Program-made: the position numbers and the translations under genes
The notes under the pieces: model-generated
The model's database searches: none
What the model was told of the DNA's origin: nothing
Seen by the model: only the letters and a program-made list of their open reading frames with translations
In this document: positions 10,501 to 21,890 of the stretch, in pieces
How the letters are laid out: each line of letters opens with the position of its first letter
How positions within the stretch are numbered: position 1 is the stretch's first letter
From: Eulemur rufifrons
Taxonomy: Eukaryota; Chordata; Mammalia; Primates; Lemuridae
Direction of reading: 5' to 3'
Assembly: GCF_041146395.1 (NCBI RefSeq)
Contig: NC_090990.1
Location: 46,200,001 to 46,264,000, forward strand
DNA: 64,000 bases

Positions 10501-13500
10501 ATTCATCATTTTAGCCGGTATACGTTTCTGGAGGGCCTCCTGTGTCGGACACGGTCCTCAGCTCAGCCTCTGTGGTATGTGGGCCAGTGAGTCATAGGAG
10601 GTGATTGTTTGCAACTTCTAAACACTGTGAAGATTTCCAAGTCACCCACAAGCCGGAGGGGTGTGCCTCAATTTCCCTTGCCAGGCCCCAAGACGGAGGA
10701 CATCAAGCAGAGATAAAGGACTTTTCTGCTCCCCTTTCTTGGCTTAGAAATCCCACTCCCTTTTTAGGTGTGAGCTTAGTATATTGTGCGGTCACTGATA
10801 GTGGTTCCGTGATAGAAAGACAAACAACAATTGAAAATTCAACTCTTCAGTTCGGCAGGTACTGAACTCGTTGGCCAGGCCAGGTTCCCTGTGGGAAGAA
10901 CCGGGGATAGGAGAAGAGTGGAAAAGAACTCTTTTCTTTAGGAGCTCAAATCCTCGTAGGAGATAATTTAAAATCACCTTGGTGCAGCATAATATTAATC
11001 ACACCATAAGAGGTGTATGTGCAATGAAAGACAGACTGGAGAGGTGAAAGTGTTTTTAATTCTAGGTCAAGGACAAGGAAGATTATTCCATCTTTGCTTC
11101 TTATGTAAAGAACATAGAATATGTGGAAGTGATATATATGTATATATATATATATATTTTTTTTTGTCTGATCAGTTTTGCCATATTAATGTGTTTTTGT
11201 CATTGTTTGCCTTCCCCAAAGGAGTGCTCTCTGAGCTTTTATTCTGAAGGGGAGCAGAATTGAGGTTGGGGGAACTGGGTATGTGTATATGTAGCAAATC
11301 CAGTACGAGGTTTCTGTTCTTGTATTGTACAAGCTTATGGAAGCAGAGACTAATATGTAGGCACTAAGATTTATTTTATTCCTTTCCCTAGTGATTATAT
11401 TGATAGTGAATTATCTTTGTCTGAGTACTCCAGCAATATGGCTGTAGGCGCCATAAAAATGCATAGATGGATGGCTACCAGTTCAATTAAGAGGTCTTAA
11501 CCCAGCCTCCTATATGCAAACCTTGTTTTAGGTTTAAATTTCTGCTCATAAATTTTTTAAAAACCAAAAGAAACATTACTTTTCAAGGTTAGGTTGAAGT
11601 CTAAGCTTCCTTAAACAAAAAGCAAATCCCTATATGGGAAAAAAAATGATAACCCTAAGATACTTCCTCACAATAGCATTTCTAACCCCATCCTTTACAC
11701 ACACCTGAAGTAATATTCTCCTCATCATAATATGCAAATCTTCAGGCTTTCCGTCAGGGAACCGGAGAAACTCACTGCCATGGGGGTCTCAGATACAAGA
11801 AGGGCATCCAGTTCTGTGCAGTTGGGTTTGTTTTCTGAGCCCTCTAATTATTTCAGGTGGTAGGACTCAATCGACCATGTGATAATTGTCAAGAAAAAGT
11901 AAGAAATAAAGTTACCTTGGCTTCTGACAGGTCTTTACCGAGTATATAAAGGAGAAAAGTAAATTAATTGTTAGCCTTCTTTATAGTGTTTTAATGCAAA
12001 TGTTTAAGAAAGAGATCTTTCATTTGTATCAATTATGGATGGGTAGAAATTAATTTATAATTGTGGTTATCTGGTTGGCTCCATACTTAACAGCATCGGT
12101 AACGTTTTGCAGTACCGGTAAAAGTGTCCATGCGTCTTTAGCATAGAATAGCACTAGGACTGGGCAGTTTTGCTCTTTCTTGGCTCAAAAAGGAAAAGAT
12201 ATTAAATAGCCCGATATAGAAAATAGTTATTGAAGTTTTTAGATCATTTAAATTTTCTTGTAGATCTTTGGTTTTGCCTGTCCCTTACCAGGATGGTGTA
12301 TTTTAGTACGCAGTCCTTGGATGGATAGCACTGTCTCCCGCTTTTGAATAAAACTAGAGAAAGTAAATTCTGCTTTCAGTTTGGCTACATGCCTCCTCCA
12401 GTGTTTGTATCTGAGCTTTCACAAGAACGCCGCGGCCCCTTGCAGACCAACTCTGAGCATTTTCTTGCTACTGAGTCCTTTGCTGTTGGTTTGCTTCTTT
12501 TTCTGTGGCTTGGAATTTTAAATTTTCTTTGAAGGCACCTAATATTCATCTTTTATTGCGGTTCACGTTTTCTATAATTATGTTAGATTTCTGCAAAGGT
12601 AGGGTGACAAACAAAATGTAAACGAAAAGTGGAAAGAACAAAAAAGTCCACTTTCAGATTATAAAAAAATAGATTTTTGGGTCTCTCCTTATCCCTTTTT
12701 ATCTTAGTGTCAATGGATAAATATAAAAAGTGCGTATTATATGTCTAAATTAACTGAAATAAAAATATCTTCATTTATTCATGAGAAAGTAGTTAATTGT
12801 AACACAGGGTATTACACCTAGAAGTAGAACATCGGCTAAGCTATCATGTAGAGACTTACGTTTGTATTATTGCAAAAGAAATGTTATGTTTGGCAAAATT
12901 TTATGTATATGTTTTAGGACATGATCAAAAAGAATTTTAACTTCCCCTAAAACAAAATTAGATATTTTGCTTTCATTTTAGTTGTAGATATTAATGGTTT
13001 AATATTTTTCATAACAAAAATAATAGAGATACATCTTTCTCCTAAAACATGTTGAATTACTTCTCAAAATATTTAATTTGTAATTTCTAATGGCAAAATT
13101 ACAGGCTCTTTCCTTACAAAAAAAGGAGGTAGTTATGCTATATTTTTAAATTGTTTGCTATAAATGTAATATTTATATAGTTAAATTTCAAATATGGTCA
13201 AATATAAATTTGTTTGCATTTTCAATTATTAGTACAGGCTTCGTATTTAATTTTGTAGTTTATTCTGAAGGATTCTCTAAAGGTTTTTGACATATAATAA
13301 TTCTTTTCATTTGTGCCTTCTCTATGGCAATTGTTAAAAAAGCAATAAAATCTGTCACTTTGCCAGACTTAAATGAAAATTCACCTTTTTGCATCTTTTG
13401 TTATTCGAGCTTGGGAATCAACACAGAATGTTTGCTAGTCACCAGGTTAAGATTATTTGAAAATTTTAAAATAAACATTTTCTTTATAGCACTTTCCTAT

Positions 13501-13733
13501 AATTAAAATCTTCATTTGCTTAAAAGCAGGCAGTCTTTTAAAGTAATAAATTAGCGTTTCTAGACCTAAGGTCACTAGTAGTGCTACTTCTTTCTGCAAG
13601 ATCTCCAAGAAAGAGAATGTGATGCTATAACTCCATTGCAATAGAATTAATATTTTCAATTTAATCACAGTTATGTATCATGACCTTTTGACCTTGCATT
13701 GAATTTTTTGCAGAAATATGGTCAAATTTCAGA
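7572..13733. other. Long AT-rich intronic stretch with little recognised
   Basis: Apart from a TA-rich microsatellite near 11130-11156 and a possible weak L2 trace near 10520-10565, no family or coding feature could be named. Small frames such as 10605-10865 have no motif. The region is poor in interspersed repeats compared with the rest of the window. Confidence 0.5.
11130..11166. repeat. (TA)n microsatellite followed by T run
   Basis: Alternating TA, with one ATG interruption, runs into about ten T. Confidence 0.85.
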
Positions 13734-13745
13734 CAGTTAATTCTA

Positions 13746-14040
13746 GTTTTTATTTTTTACTTTATTTAATTTATTTATTTATTTATTTCTGAGACAGAGT
13801 CTCAGTCTCCTGGCCTAGAGTACAGCCCTCACTGCAGCCTCAAACTCCTGAGCTCAAGCAATCCTGCTGCCCCAGCCTCCTGAGTAGCTGGGACTACTGG
13901 CGGGTGCCACCACCCCTGGCTAATTTTGTTGAGATGGGGTTTCACTGTTGCTCAGGCTGGTCTCAAACTCCTGGCCTCAAGGGATCTTCCCGCCTGGGCC
14001 TCCCAGAGTGCTAGGATTACAGGTGTGAGCCACCACCAGG
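13746..14040 (-). mobile_element. Alu SINE (strepsirrhine type) with target-site duplication
   Basis: A T-rich tail, including an (ATTT)n tract, is followed by an antisense Alu ending 'gtgagccaccaccagg'. The 12-bp target-site duplication cagttaattcta occurs at 13734-13745 and again at 14041-14052. The linker region is shortened, and 'gtgctaggattacagg' is the strepsirrhine variant. Confidence 0.95.
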
Positions 14041-14052
14041 CAGTTAATTCTA

Positions 14053-15082
14053 AATCTGTAAAGTCAAGGTAAAGTTAGGATCTGAGCTTTTCACAGAGAT
14101 AGAGGTTTTTTTTTTTAAAAAAAATAATTGTTTTGTTTGCTTGCTTTTAAATAATCTTGTAAACTACTTCAAGTCTCAGAAAATGCTTTACATCACAAAT
14201 TTTCCCCTAAAACATTTTGCCTGATTTTTCTCCCTTCTTCCCCCAAAATATATTATAAATGTTTGCTTCTAATTCTGTGAAATTCTTTTAATCTAAGTTG
14301 GTTTTATCTAATTATAAAATTAAGTTACTTTATTTTAAATTATTTCACTTAGAAATTAAGTTAATTGACTTCAGGTTTTTTTAGTTTGAAAATTTGATTA
14401 TGCTTTTTAAAATAAAAATAAGTTTAATTCTATAAAGGTATGCAAGAACCTGTTTTTGCTGACAAGCCCCCTCCCAAATGCATCAATATAAGAGAAAAAT
14501 AATACTTATAAAGTGGGGGAAACTTGTACCTTCAGAAAGACCTCTTTGAGTTATCCAGTTATTTCGAGAAAATGTGCTAGAATATTAGGACTCTAGTATT
14601 TAATGGTGTTAGTCTGCATAGTCTGTTGCTGGAATACAGAGCTTAAATATCAACAGAACTTGTAACTGTTGTTTGGGTTGCTTTTATATACCAGCTTCAA
14701 AATATGTTTTGACACTTTATTATGTTCTGAATCAAGCTTCAGATGTGTGTAATGAAGGATGAAGTCTTTATCAGACTGTAGTGTATAAATAGTGGAGAAG
14801 AGCAGTTTGGAAATGGTCTCTCTATAAGAGAATGGTGTCTGAAGAGCTTCAAGTTTTGATCTGGCACAAAGCAAACGCCACTGGAGGTGTAAACAAAACC
14901 CAGCGTCCTCTCTAAAGGCACAGGCTGCGTTCCCCTCCCCGCCTTTTCTCTTTCCATCTTTTCTTTTTCCATTTATCATGTCATTTCTGTAACATTCTCG
15001 TTCTTAGTTTATAGGTTGAACCTTTTGAGAAAGTCTGGCACCTCTGATCCACTTTCCCTCACAGACCCTGTAATTTTTGGCT
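14053..15082. other. Intronic sequence upstream of the exon, nothing recognised
   Basis: AT-rich until about 14800, then more balanced next to the exon. A 109-residue minus-strand frame at 14650-14979 has no recognisable domain and is judged non-coding. Confidence 0.5.
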
Positions 15083-15102
15083 GTATTTTTTATGTTTTTC
15101 AG
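15083..15102 (+). promoter_or_regulatory. NFIA: 3' splice acceptor and polypyrimidine tract of the NFIA exon
   Basis: A T-rich stretch (gtattttttatgtttttcag) runs directly into the AG that precedes the coding exon. This is the form of a U2-type acceptor. The tract is interrupted by a few A and G bases, so strength is moderate. The branch point cannot be fixed by eye. Confidence 0.85.
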
Positions 15103-15168
15103 ATTCAAGTCAATCTGAAAGTCCCAGCCAGCCAAGTGACGCTGACATTAAGGACCAGCCAGAAAATG
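15103..15168 (+). CDS. NFIA: NFIA internal coding exon (partial gene, 66 nt)
   Basis: This exon encodes part of nuclear factor I A, a nuclear CTF/NFI-family transcription factor that binds TTGGC(N5)GCCAA sites as a dimer and acts in glial, brain and kidney development. Read with one base from the upstream exon, it gives [20 protein letters not shown] followed by ENG. That matches my memory of NFIA just after the N-terminal DNA-binding and dimerisation domain, roughly residues 187-209; the NFIB paralogue differs strongly here. It is a Ser/Gln/Asp-rich linker leading into the transactivation region. The acceptor is a T-rich tract ending ...tttttcag at 15102 and the donor is AATG|gtaagt at 15169. 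Both boundaries are phase 1 and the length is a multiple of three, so skipping would keep the frame. No other NFIA exon was found in the window. The gene identity is recognised from protein sequence, not from a search. Confidence 0.93.
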
Positions 15169-15174
15169 GTAAGT
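15169..15174 (+). promoter_or_regulatory. NFIA: 5' splice donor of the NFIA exon
   Basis: The exon ends ...GAAAATG and is followed by gtaagt, a perfect match to the +1 to +6 U1 consensus. The exon-side bases ATG deviate slightly from the CAG consensus. Confidence 0.9.
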
Positions 15175-15912
15175 TTAGCTTGGGACTCTCGCTGCTGCAT
15201 TCAGAGGCCACAGCAGCCAGCAGCCAACCAAGTACCAGGATTTCGGGGTCTGCCCTATGGGTGGCCCATAGTAGGAACAACTTTGAGAATTCAAGGAGAA
15301 ATTCAAGTCACTTTCTTTCAACAGGGCGAGTTCTTTGTTCTCTGGATCATCCTAGCAGCTTCAACACTCCCCTCCCCTTGACTCATGACCACTATCAGGG
15401 TGCTCATGAGAACCTCAATTCCCAAGAAAGTTGATTACCCAATTAAACTATGAGATGTGGGGTTGACTTCACAAATCAGATTCTTTTACAGCGTTAAGTG
15501 AGGAACCATGGCCTTTTCATTTCATTTTAGTTCCTTTTAAAGTGGCAAATGCCCCATGATTCTTTTTCATTAGTGATTTAAGATCATTCATTCACAAGTA
15601 TTTTTGAGGCCTTTTGGGAGCTCAGCCCTTTGCTAATAATTGCTTTAAGAAATCTCTGCCTTTGAGGATGTTTTCACTTTAAATTGTCTAAAATTATACA
15701 GTATAAAATTCCTCAGTTGCATCGATACGTACATTTTCTGTTGCCGAAACTTAATTAAACTAGAACACATACATTATACATGAATATAATATTATCTGGT
15801 AAAATAGTAAATTTGTGGTATTCACTGCAAGTATGAAAAAGATTGTCATGGGTGGGACTTTTAGGTTGAGTAAAACCATGTTTCAATAAAAATAGAGAAG
15901 CGGATTGGCAGC

Positions 15913-15965
15913 ACCTGTAATGTACTAAACATTGTGTTAGGTACTTTCACAGATGTCATCTCAAA
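15913..15965 (-). repeat. MIR fragment (short)
   Basis: The piece 'gtactaaacattgtgttagg' followed by tactttcacagatgtcatct matches the reverse MIR 'caggcactgtgctaagcgct...' pattern. Confidence 0.5.
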
Positions 15966-16043
15966 AAATTGCAAAGTATTTCCTGGTGTTAGACCTGAAG
16001 GCTATAAAGGGAATGCTTTACTCTGAGGGGCCTGTTAGGGGGA

Positions 16044-16255
16044 ATGTGGTTAAAAGCTCGGGCTGTGATGTCAGACCTGCATTCGAATTCTGCCTCTGTT
16101 ATTTTTTACTTCTGTAATATTGAATAGGTTATTTAACCTCTCAGGGTATTTATTTATTCCTCTAAAATAGGGTAGTAATATTACTTACCTGTTGAAGAAT
16201 TAAATAAGACAATAGGTATAATGTACTTATAGTATCTTTCATAGAGTATAGACTA
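16044..16255 (+). repeat. MIR SINE
   Basis: Begins 'tgtggttaaaagctcgggct' and contains 'cattcgaattctgcctctgt' and 'ttatttaacctctcagggta', the MIR head and core in forward orientation. Confidence 0.85.
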
Positions 16256-16553
16256 AAAAAAAAGTTGGCTGTGGTTCAATATTACTCTTATTATTTTTCT
16301 TGGCACTATAATCCCACCACGCTTTTTCACTTACTTTAAATGACCTCATTCCTTGGGTCTCTCTTCCTTTCGTTGTCCTGTACCTTTTTTTTACGTTTTT
16401 CCATTTCGATCATGTTGTCTTTTTGAAAAGATAGATAAACTGAATTATGTTGGTGTCCTGGGATGAAGGATTGAGTTTACCACATTAGACCTCCTATCAC
16501 TGAGTTTTCAGAGTTTGTTTCATTTCCTAAGCATAGGAAACTCTTTATTACTA

Positions 16554-16990
16554 CAGTTCCCAACTCCCCGGGCCAAGGACCGGTACAGGTCCATGGCCTG
16601 TCAGGAACCGGGCTGCACAGCAGGAGGTGAGTGGCAGGCAAGTGAGTGAAGCTTCATCTGTACTTATAGCCGCTCCCCATTGCTCACATCACTGCATAAG
16701 CTCTGCCTCCCGTCAGATCAGCGGCAGCATGAGATTCTCATAGGAGCTCGAACCCTACTGTAAACTGCACCTGCGAGGGATCTAGGATGATCTGGGTTGG
16801 AGCTGAGGCAGTGATGCTAGTGCTGGGGAATGGCTGCAAACTCAGATTATCATTAGCAGAGAGGTTTGACTGCACAATAAATGTAACTTGCTTGGATCAT
16901 CCCAAAAGCATCGTCCTCCCACTCATGGTCCATGGAAAAATTGTCTTCCATAAAACCAGCCCCTGGTGCCAAAAAGGTTGAGGACCGCTG
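16554..16990. mobile_element. MER1-like hAT (Charlie-group) DNA transposon fossil
   Basis: The ends are inverted: CAGTTCCCAACTCCCCGGGC at the left and 'ggttgaggaccgctg' at the right. Inside are 'tcaggaaccgggctgcacag' and 'ggaaaaattgtcttcca', which I associate with MER1-type elements. Length is about 437 bp, a non-autonomous size. No clean 8-bp target duplication was seen. The 64-residue frame at 16787 is transposon-derived chance. Confidence 0.8.
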
Positions 16991-18427
16991 CTTTTACTAC
17001 ATTGCTGGGCTCTAGCAGTAACTATGGACCGTCTGGCCATTCCTCTCCTCATCCTGGTATTTCGGTGATATTTTCTTTATCAGAGTTGTCTTTTTAAAGC
17101 AGCCAGTAAAAAAAGAGAGAGAGAGAGAGAGATCTCCGAAGATTTGTTTTTAGTGTCATAAACAGCTACATCTTATTTTTTGTTGACATTTTAAAGAGTG
17201 ATATTTATAGACTTGTTTCATTCTTTATTTTCCACTTGACTTATGGGTGACTTATAGCCTTAAATGTTTCATTTTTTCATATATTATATTTGTATATAAT
17301 CACCCTAAAGATATATCCAGAGATATTCATTTTATTTTCATTTTAAAAAATTTGTGGGCTGTAGGGATGTGTGGTTCACGTATTTAGGTCTGGCTGCCCC
17401 TCTAGCAGGCCTGCGATTCATCTGTCTTCATAAAATGGCCGACAAGCTGTTCACATGCAAATATATATTGAGAGTATGAGAGGCCTGGCATGCCTTTCTG
17501 GAGCTGCCTGCAATCCAGATATTGTGCATTTCCCATTCCAAAAAGCACCCAGGATTGTGCCTGGATTTTTCGGCCAAAGGCGTGGAGATACTAGCCAAAT
17601 TCACTTTTAACCCCAAATCACTTGGTGCTATGTCAAGGATTCAAGGTATCATTTTGGGAAGATCATGTGAGTTCTAAGGAAGAATGTATTAATATCAGGG
17701 AGATAAAGTAATAAATTCCTAATTTTCAAATTTCTATTTATTTCAAAGAAAAAGAAGTAGAAGCAGCTTTATTTTAGACAACCCCAACTGAAGAAACGTT
17801 AGCCCACTCAGTTTCCTCTATGTGCCTTTTGTCAATCTCAGATCAAGTTATTAAAGGGAAAATGATTTTATCTCTTCCTTAAAGACATATAATCCATAAA
17901 GGCAATAAATGAAGATTTCGGATCTAGATATTTACATGCATTAGATAACTTTTCTACTCTCTAGTGTTACGTTGATCAAGAGAGTGTTCCCTCTTTTTCA
18001 TTACCCCAGGTTATGAAGATGAGTTCCTGAAAGGTTTAGGTTTTTGTTTGTTTGTTTGTTTTCTAGCATATATGTATGCAAGGAAGAATAATATTCTTTT
18101 TATCGAAGCTCTTGAAAAAGGTAATGGGAAACGAATGGTATTTCCCTAGCAAACCATGGAGAATGAATAGACAAATGGTAACATGCTATTTCATCCAACA
18201 CTGTAAACTAGGCCATGTAACTTTACCTAAAGTGGATGCAGCTGTTTCTTCCCTGGCCAACTAGTCTGTTTTTCCTGTGGAATTTTTGCTTTCTTTTCTT
18301 ATACTCCCTTAAGACTCAACTGTAAAAGAAAACAAATCTTTGTCCAATTAGAGCATTAGATGGGAATTTTGAAGGAATTATCTGAAGCCCAGAAATAAAA
18401 TATCAGAATCTCTGAAACTCAAAATTG
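16991..18427. other. Intronic sequence, nothing recognised beyond simple repeats
   Basis: Contains the (GA)n tract and a (GTTT)n tract near 18043-18062. Small frames on both strands show no motif. Confidence 0.5.
17115..17132. repeat. (GA)n microsatellite
   Basis: Nine uninterrupted GA units after a short A run. Confidence 0.9.
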
Positions 18428-18658
18428 GTATAATATAGTGGTGAAAAACTCTGCCTCTGAAGTCAAACAGACCTGAGTTCAGATTAAATAATAGCTGGGT
18501 GACCGAGTAAACTAATGCCCCATCTCAATTTTCTTATCAGTAAAACAGAAGTACTAAAAGAACCTAGCTCATGAGTGTTGAAATGAGAATATGCATTCAA
18601 AATAGCATAATGCCTGGTTCACAGTAAAGACTCAACGAAAGGTAACCATTACTACTCT
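18428..18658 (+). repeat. MIR SINE, nearly full length
   Basis: Starts 'tataatatagtggtgaaaaa', then 'gtcaaacagacctgagttca', 'ttatcagtaaaacag' and ends 'ttcacagtaaagactcaacg': the full MIR order. Confidence 0.88.
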
Positions 18659-19224
18659 TTAGTTAAAGCTTGTCAGATCTGTAATGAGTACACATATTCA
18701 AGAGGTCAAAAGCCAGGAGCCTTGGAGTGGAAGGGGATGGGGTCAGAAATAAATCAAGACTTTTAGAGACATCTTTTGTAGATAGCTACTCTGTTCTAAA
18801 GTGTCGGATATAGGTTTCCTTCTTAATTCCCCACAATCCCCACAATGCCATGTCTGTTTTACTGTTTAGTTCTAGCCTCACATTCTGTTCATCTCCTGTA
18901 AGTTTGAGAACCAAGGAACTCCAAAAGTAATAATTCAGAATTACTGGAACCTTCAGAGTGAGTGCTCAAGAAGAAGATGATTCTGGAAAGAAGGGACTCC
19001 TCCTAGATGTCTTTAATTTTAGCTGAGTTTCTCCTTGGCACAAACCAAATGGAATCTGGCTTATTAAAAACTATAAGCTGATTAAGGGTAGGACTTAGGA
19101 CAAATTCCTTTTTAAAAAATCTTGCACAGCCCCTAACTCTGTGCCTTGAACTTAGTGGGTACCTGGTACTCATTTGCTTAATGAATAAATTTAATAAGTA
19201 GTTGAATATATTGTCATTATCCCC

Positions 19225-19400
19225 AGATATTTTTTGAGTGTCTGCTCACTGTTGATTTACTAAGAGATTTTAAGAAAAAAAAACAAAACAAACAAAATAC
19301 CCTGGAGAAGCTGAAAATCTAGTTTGGGCATGGGGAAGGTTATACACAGACGCATGCACCTGGGTACACAGATGTGACTAGGAAGCCAAAGCTTGGGCTA
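19225..19400 (-). repeat. Weak L2 fragment
   Basis: 'tttgagtgtctgctcactgt' and a later 'gagaagctgaaaatctagtt' follow the reverse L2 3' pattern. An A-rich simple tract interrupts it. Low confidence. Confidence 0.4.
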
Positions 19401-19401
19401 G

Positions 19402-21583
19402 GTGCTAATGGCGATGGTAGATCAAGTTGTCCCTCTGCCCCTCTTACCCCTACTCCTCCAGTGTGCAGGTGTGGTCAAATGTATGAAATACCATCATGTC
19501 AATTTATGCTTGATGCTTGATTACTGCAGGGAATGGAATTCAATGTTCCCAGATCTAATTGGTGTCATTCATTTAATCCTTTTGCATATTGCTGAAAACC
19601 CCTCTCTGACTTTTTGAGAAGATTTTAAGCCTTACTTGTTGGACTTTGACTTAGAACAACCTATTTAAACCACCTTTGTGAATTCCCGTGATGTACTTTG
19701 CCTACTGTTGAAAGTATTCATGGGACAGAACATTGGAAGTGCCTGCTTGCTATTTACAGGGCCTGTGAACAGTCCTTCAAAGCTTGCATTCTGCGGTGCA
19801 TCCGGTCAGTCATTAATGAGGGAAAAGCTCATGTGATAGCCTTCCTCCTTAATTCAAGACACGCTTCTGTTGGCCACATTGAATCAACGTCTGAGGCAAC
19901 AGCACAGGCCAACGCTGGCAATCGGAAAACAAATCCCCCACTGGGTCTTGCTGTTATCAGTGAAAGCACCCTTAACTAAAAAAAGAAAATGTAGTGCTCC
20001 CTTGCCAGAAAAAGGAGAGCTATATTCACATGGTTTTTTTTTTTTTTTCCTTCTATTTACCCTCTCTCATCACCTGCACCTGCTAATAATACCCTTATCT
20101 TAGTGGTTCCTAAAATGTGATATTTATAACAAGATATCAAAGTTGGTATTTAGATTAGTTTCTTTAGGTTTAATTACGTTTGTTCCTCCTCATTTGTCTG
20201 GTAGTTGCACATATGTTGGTGGCATCAAACCTCAGACGGGTCTTTGCAATCAGTGGAAGGCCATTAATCATGATGCTTGCCCCAGATTTTGAAAATTTCC
20301 AGCTCTACCTGCCAATTTGAAAATCACCCTGGAGTATTGGTTGAATCTAGCTTTCATGTTCACCATCTTCATTTATGTCATTCCCATCTTGAATTGTTAA
20401 AGTAGATCTCGTTACACGTTGCTAGATGAATAAGGAATGTACTTCTCTCCAACCACAACTGCTGGTATTTCATTAGTTATTGTTTAACTCATTTCTCTGC
20501 TTATTTTGTATTTTCAGTGTTTACAAAATAACTTCTAAGGCTACTGACTCCCTGACTCAAGATTTACATGTACAATTTACTTTGTAATTTGGGGTTGACA
20601 TAAGAAAACTACACATTTCTTTTTCTCTTTTGGATAAACATTATTTTAACTGATAATAGTCTCTTAAAAAATTACAGGCCCTCTTGAGTAATGTTTTACA
20701 TTGTTTTCACTACCTCCTCAAATATATAGTAGATATATTATAATAGTATGTTGCAATATTAATATATAGTGGGAAGGGAAAATAAAATTGGTAATTCCAA
20801 ACTGCAGTAATTGTCACTACTGGATGGACTGCCTGCTTTAGGAACTGTTTTGATTAATGTGTCATTTAGTTGGGTCATTTTAGGAATTTTAGAGGCAATG
20901 CAGGCTTATAGTTTACATTTTATTGGGAAAGAAGGAGCATTGTAGCACCATTGACTTGTAAATATACTTTATCAATATTTCATAATTTGCATGACTTTCT
21001 TTTACAATTACCTAGCAACAGTTATTCTCTGCAGTGTTCTTTCAAAAAACCCCGCAGGGACAGACACAGTAGAGTGACCACCAAAATAGTAGCAATAACA
21101 GTAATGATCAATATTCTAAAATATGTAAAGGTCTCAACTCAGGGAGACATTAAAGCCGTAAATGCTTTCTGGTTTCCAGATCTGTATAATTAAATTCTGA
21201 CTTATGAATTTTCAGCAATGCAGTGGAGCTAGTCTCTCTTCCTTAAGAGACGAGGGAACTAGAATTTGGTTTGATCTGAAAGTTCAGTCTGATAACTATG
21301 TGAATTCTGCTTTCTTAAGTATTGTTAGCAGGTGTGACCCATCATTGTTTGCAGTGGATCCTAAAGAATGCCTCCAGACAAAGGAAATTCTTGGGTCTTG
21401 CCTTCTGAAGGCTGAGCTACCAGCCTGGGCTAGGGGCTGCCCCAACATGCATCCTGCAGTGGGCTCTGCTGAGCCTATTGCACAGGACCCAGTGCGGACA
21501 AGACACCTTTTCAGCTGAAAAATGGAGGGTCAGAGGGAGATTTGTAGCAATTTTTAAAGAAGCGTGGTTTTTGGTTGTTTTGG
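19402..21583. other. Intronic sequence, nothing firm
   Basis: Non-repetitive and less AT-rich around 19700-19960. NFI half-site words (ttggcc near 19870, ggccaa near 19907) sit close together there, but no full TTGGC(N5)GCCAA palindrome was seen. Frames such as 19698-19979 and 21204-21518 lack domains. Confidence 0.45.
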
Positions 21584-21890
21584 TTTTTTTTTTTTGAGAC
21601 AGCGTCTCGCTCTGTCACCTGGGCTAGAGTGCAGTGGCATCATCATAGCTCACTGCGACCTCAAACTCCTGGCCTCAAAGCAATCCTCCTGCCTCGGCCT
21701 CCCGAGTAGCTGGGACTACAGACATGCACTGGCACTCCTGGCTAATTTTTTCTATTTTTGGTAGAAACAGGGTCTTGGTCTTGCTCAGGTTTGGTCTTGT
21801 TCAGCTTGGAACTCCTGAGCTCAAGCCATCCTCCCACCTGGGGCCTGCCACAGCGCTAGGATTACAGGCATGAGCCACTGAGCCTAGCCT
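21584..21890 (-). mobile_element. Alu SINE (strepsirrhine type), diverged
   Basis: A T run is followed by antisense Alu: 'gcgtctcgctctgtcacctg', 'ggctagagtgcagtggcatc' and 'gcgctaggattacaggcatg'. It carries a local disruption in the right arm ('ggtttggtcttgttcagctt'). No clean target duplication was seen, only a weak flank similarity. Confidence 0.93.

Larger units (their letters stand above)
1..15102 (+). other. NFIA: NFIA intron upstream of the exon (probably intron 2, partial)
   Basis: All of the sequence before the exon is non-coding by inspection: frames are short, AT-rich and without recognisable domains. It starts outside the window. It carries a Tigger-like end at the left edge, a few MIR/L2 fragments, one Alu, and the structured 6.0-7.3 kb stretch listed separately. 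The numbering as intron 2 rests on knowledge of NFIA, where the preceding large exon encodes the DNA-binding domain. Confidence 0.8.

Noticed and set aside
15016..15381. 121-residue open frame overlapping the NFIA exon
   Set aside because: It reads the exon in the wrong frame ([12 protein letters not shown]...) and runs through both splice sites. The NFIA frame is the one giving [19 protein letters not shown].
19860..19930. Full NFI palindrome as an autoregulatory site
   Set aside because: Only half-sites occur and their spacing or orientation does not fit TTGGC(N5)GCCAA.
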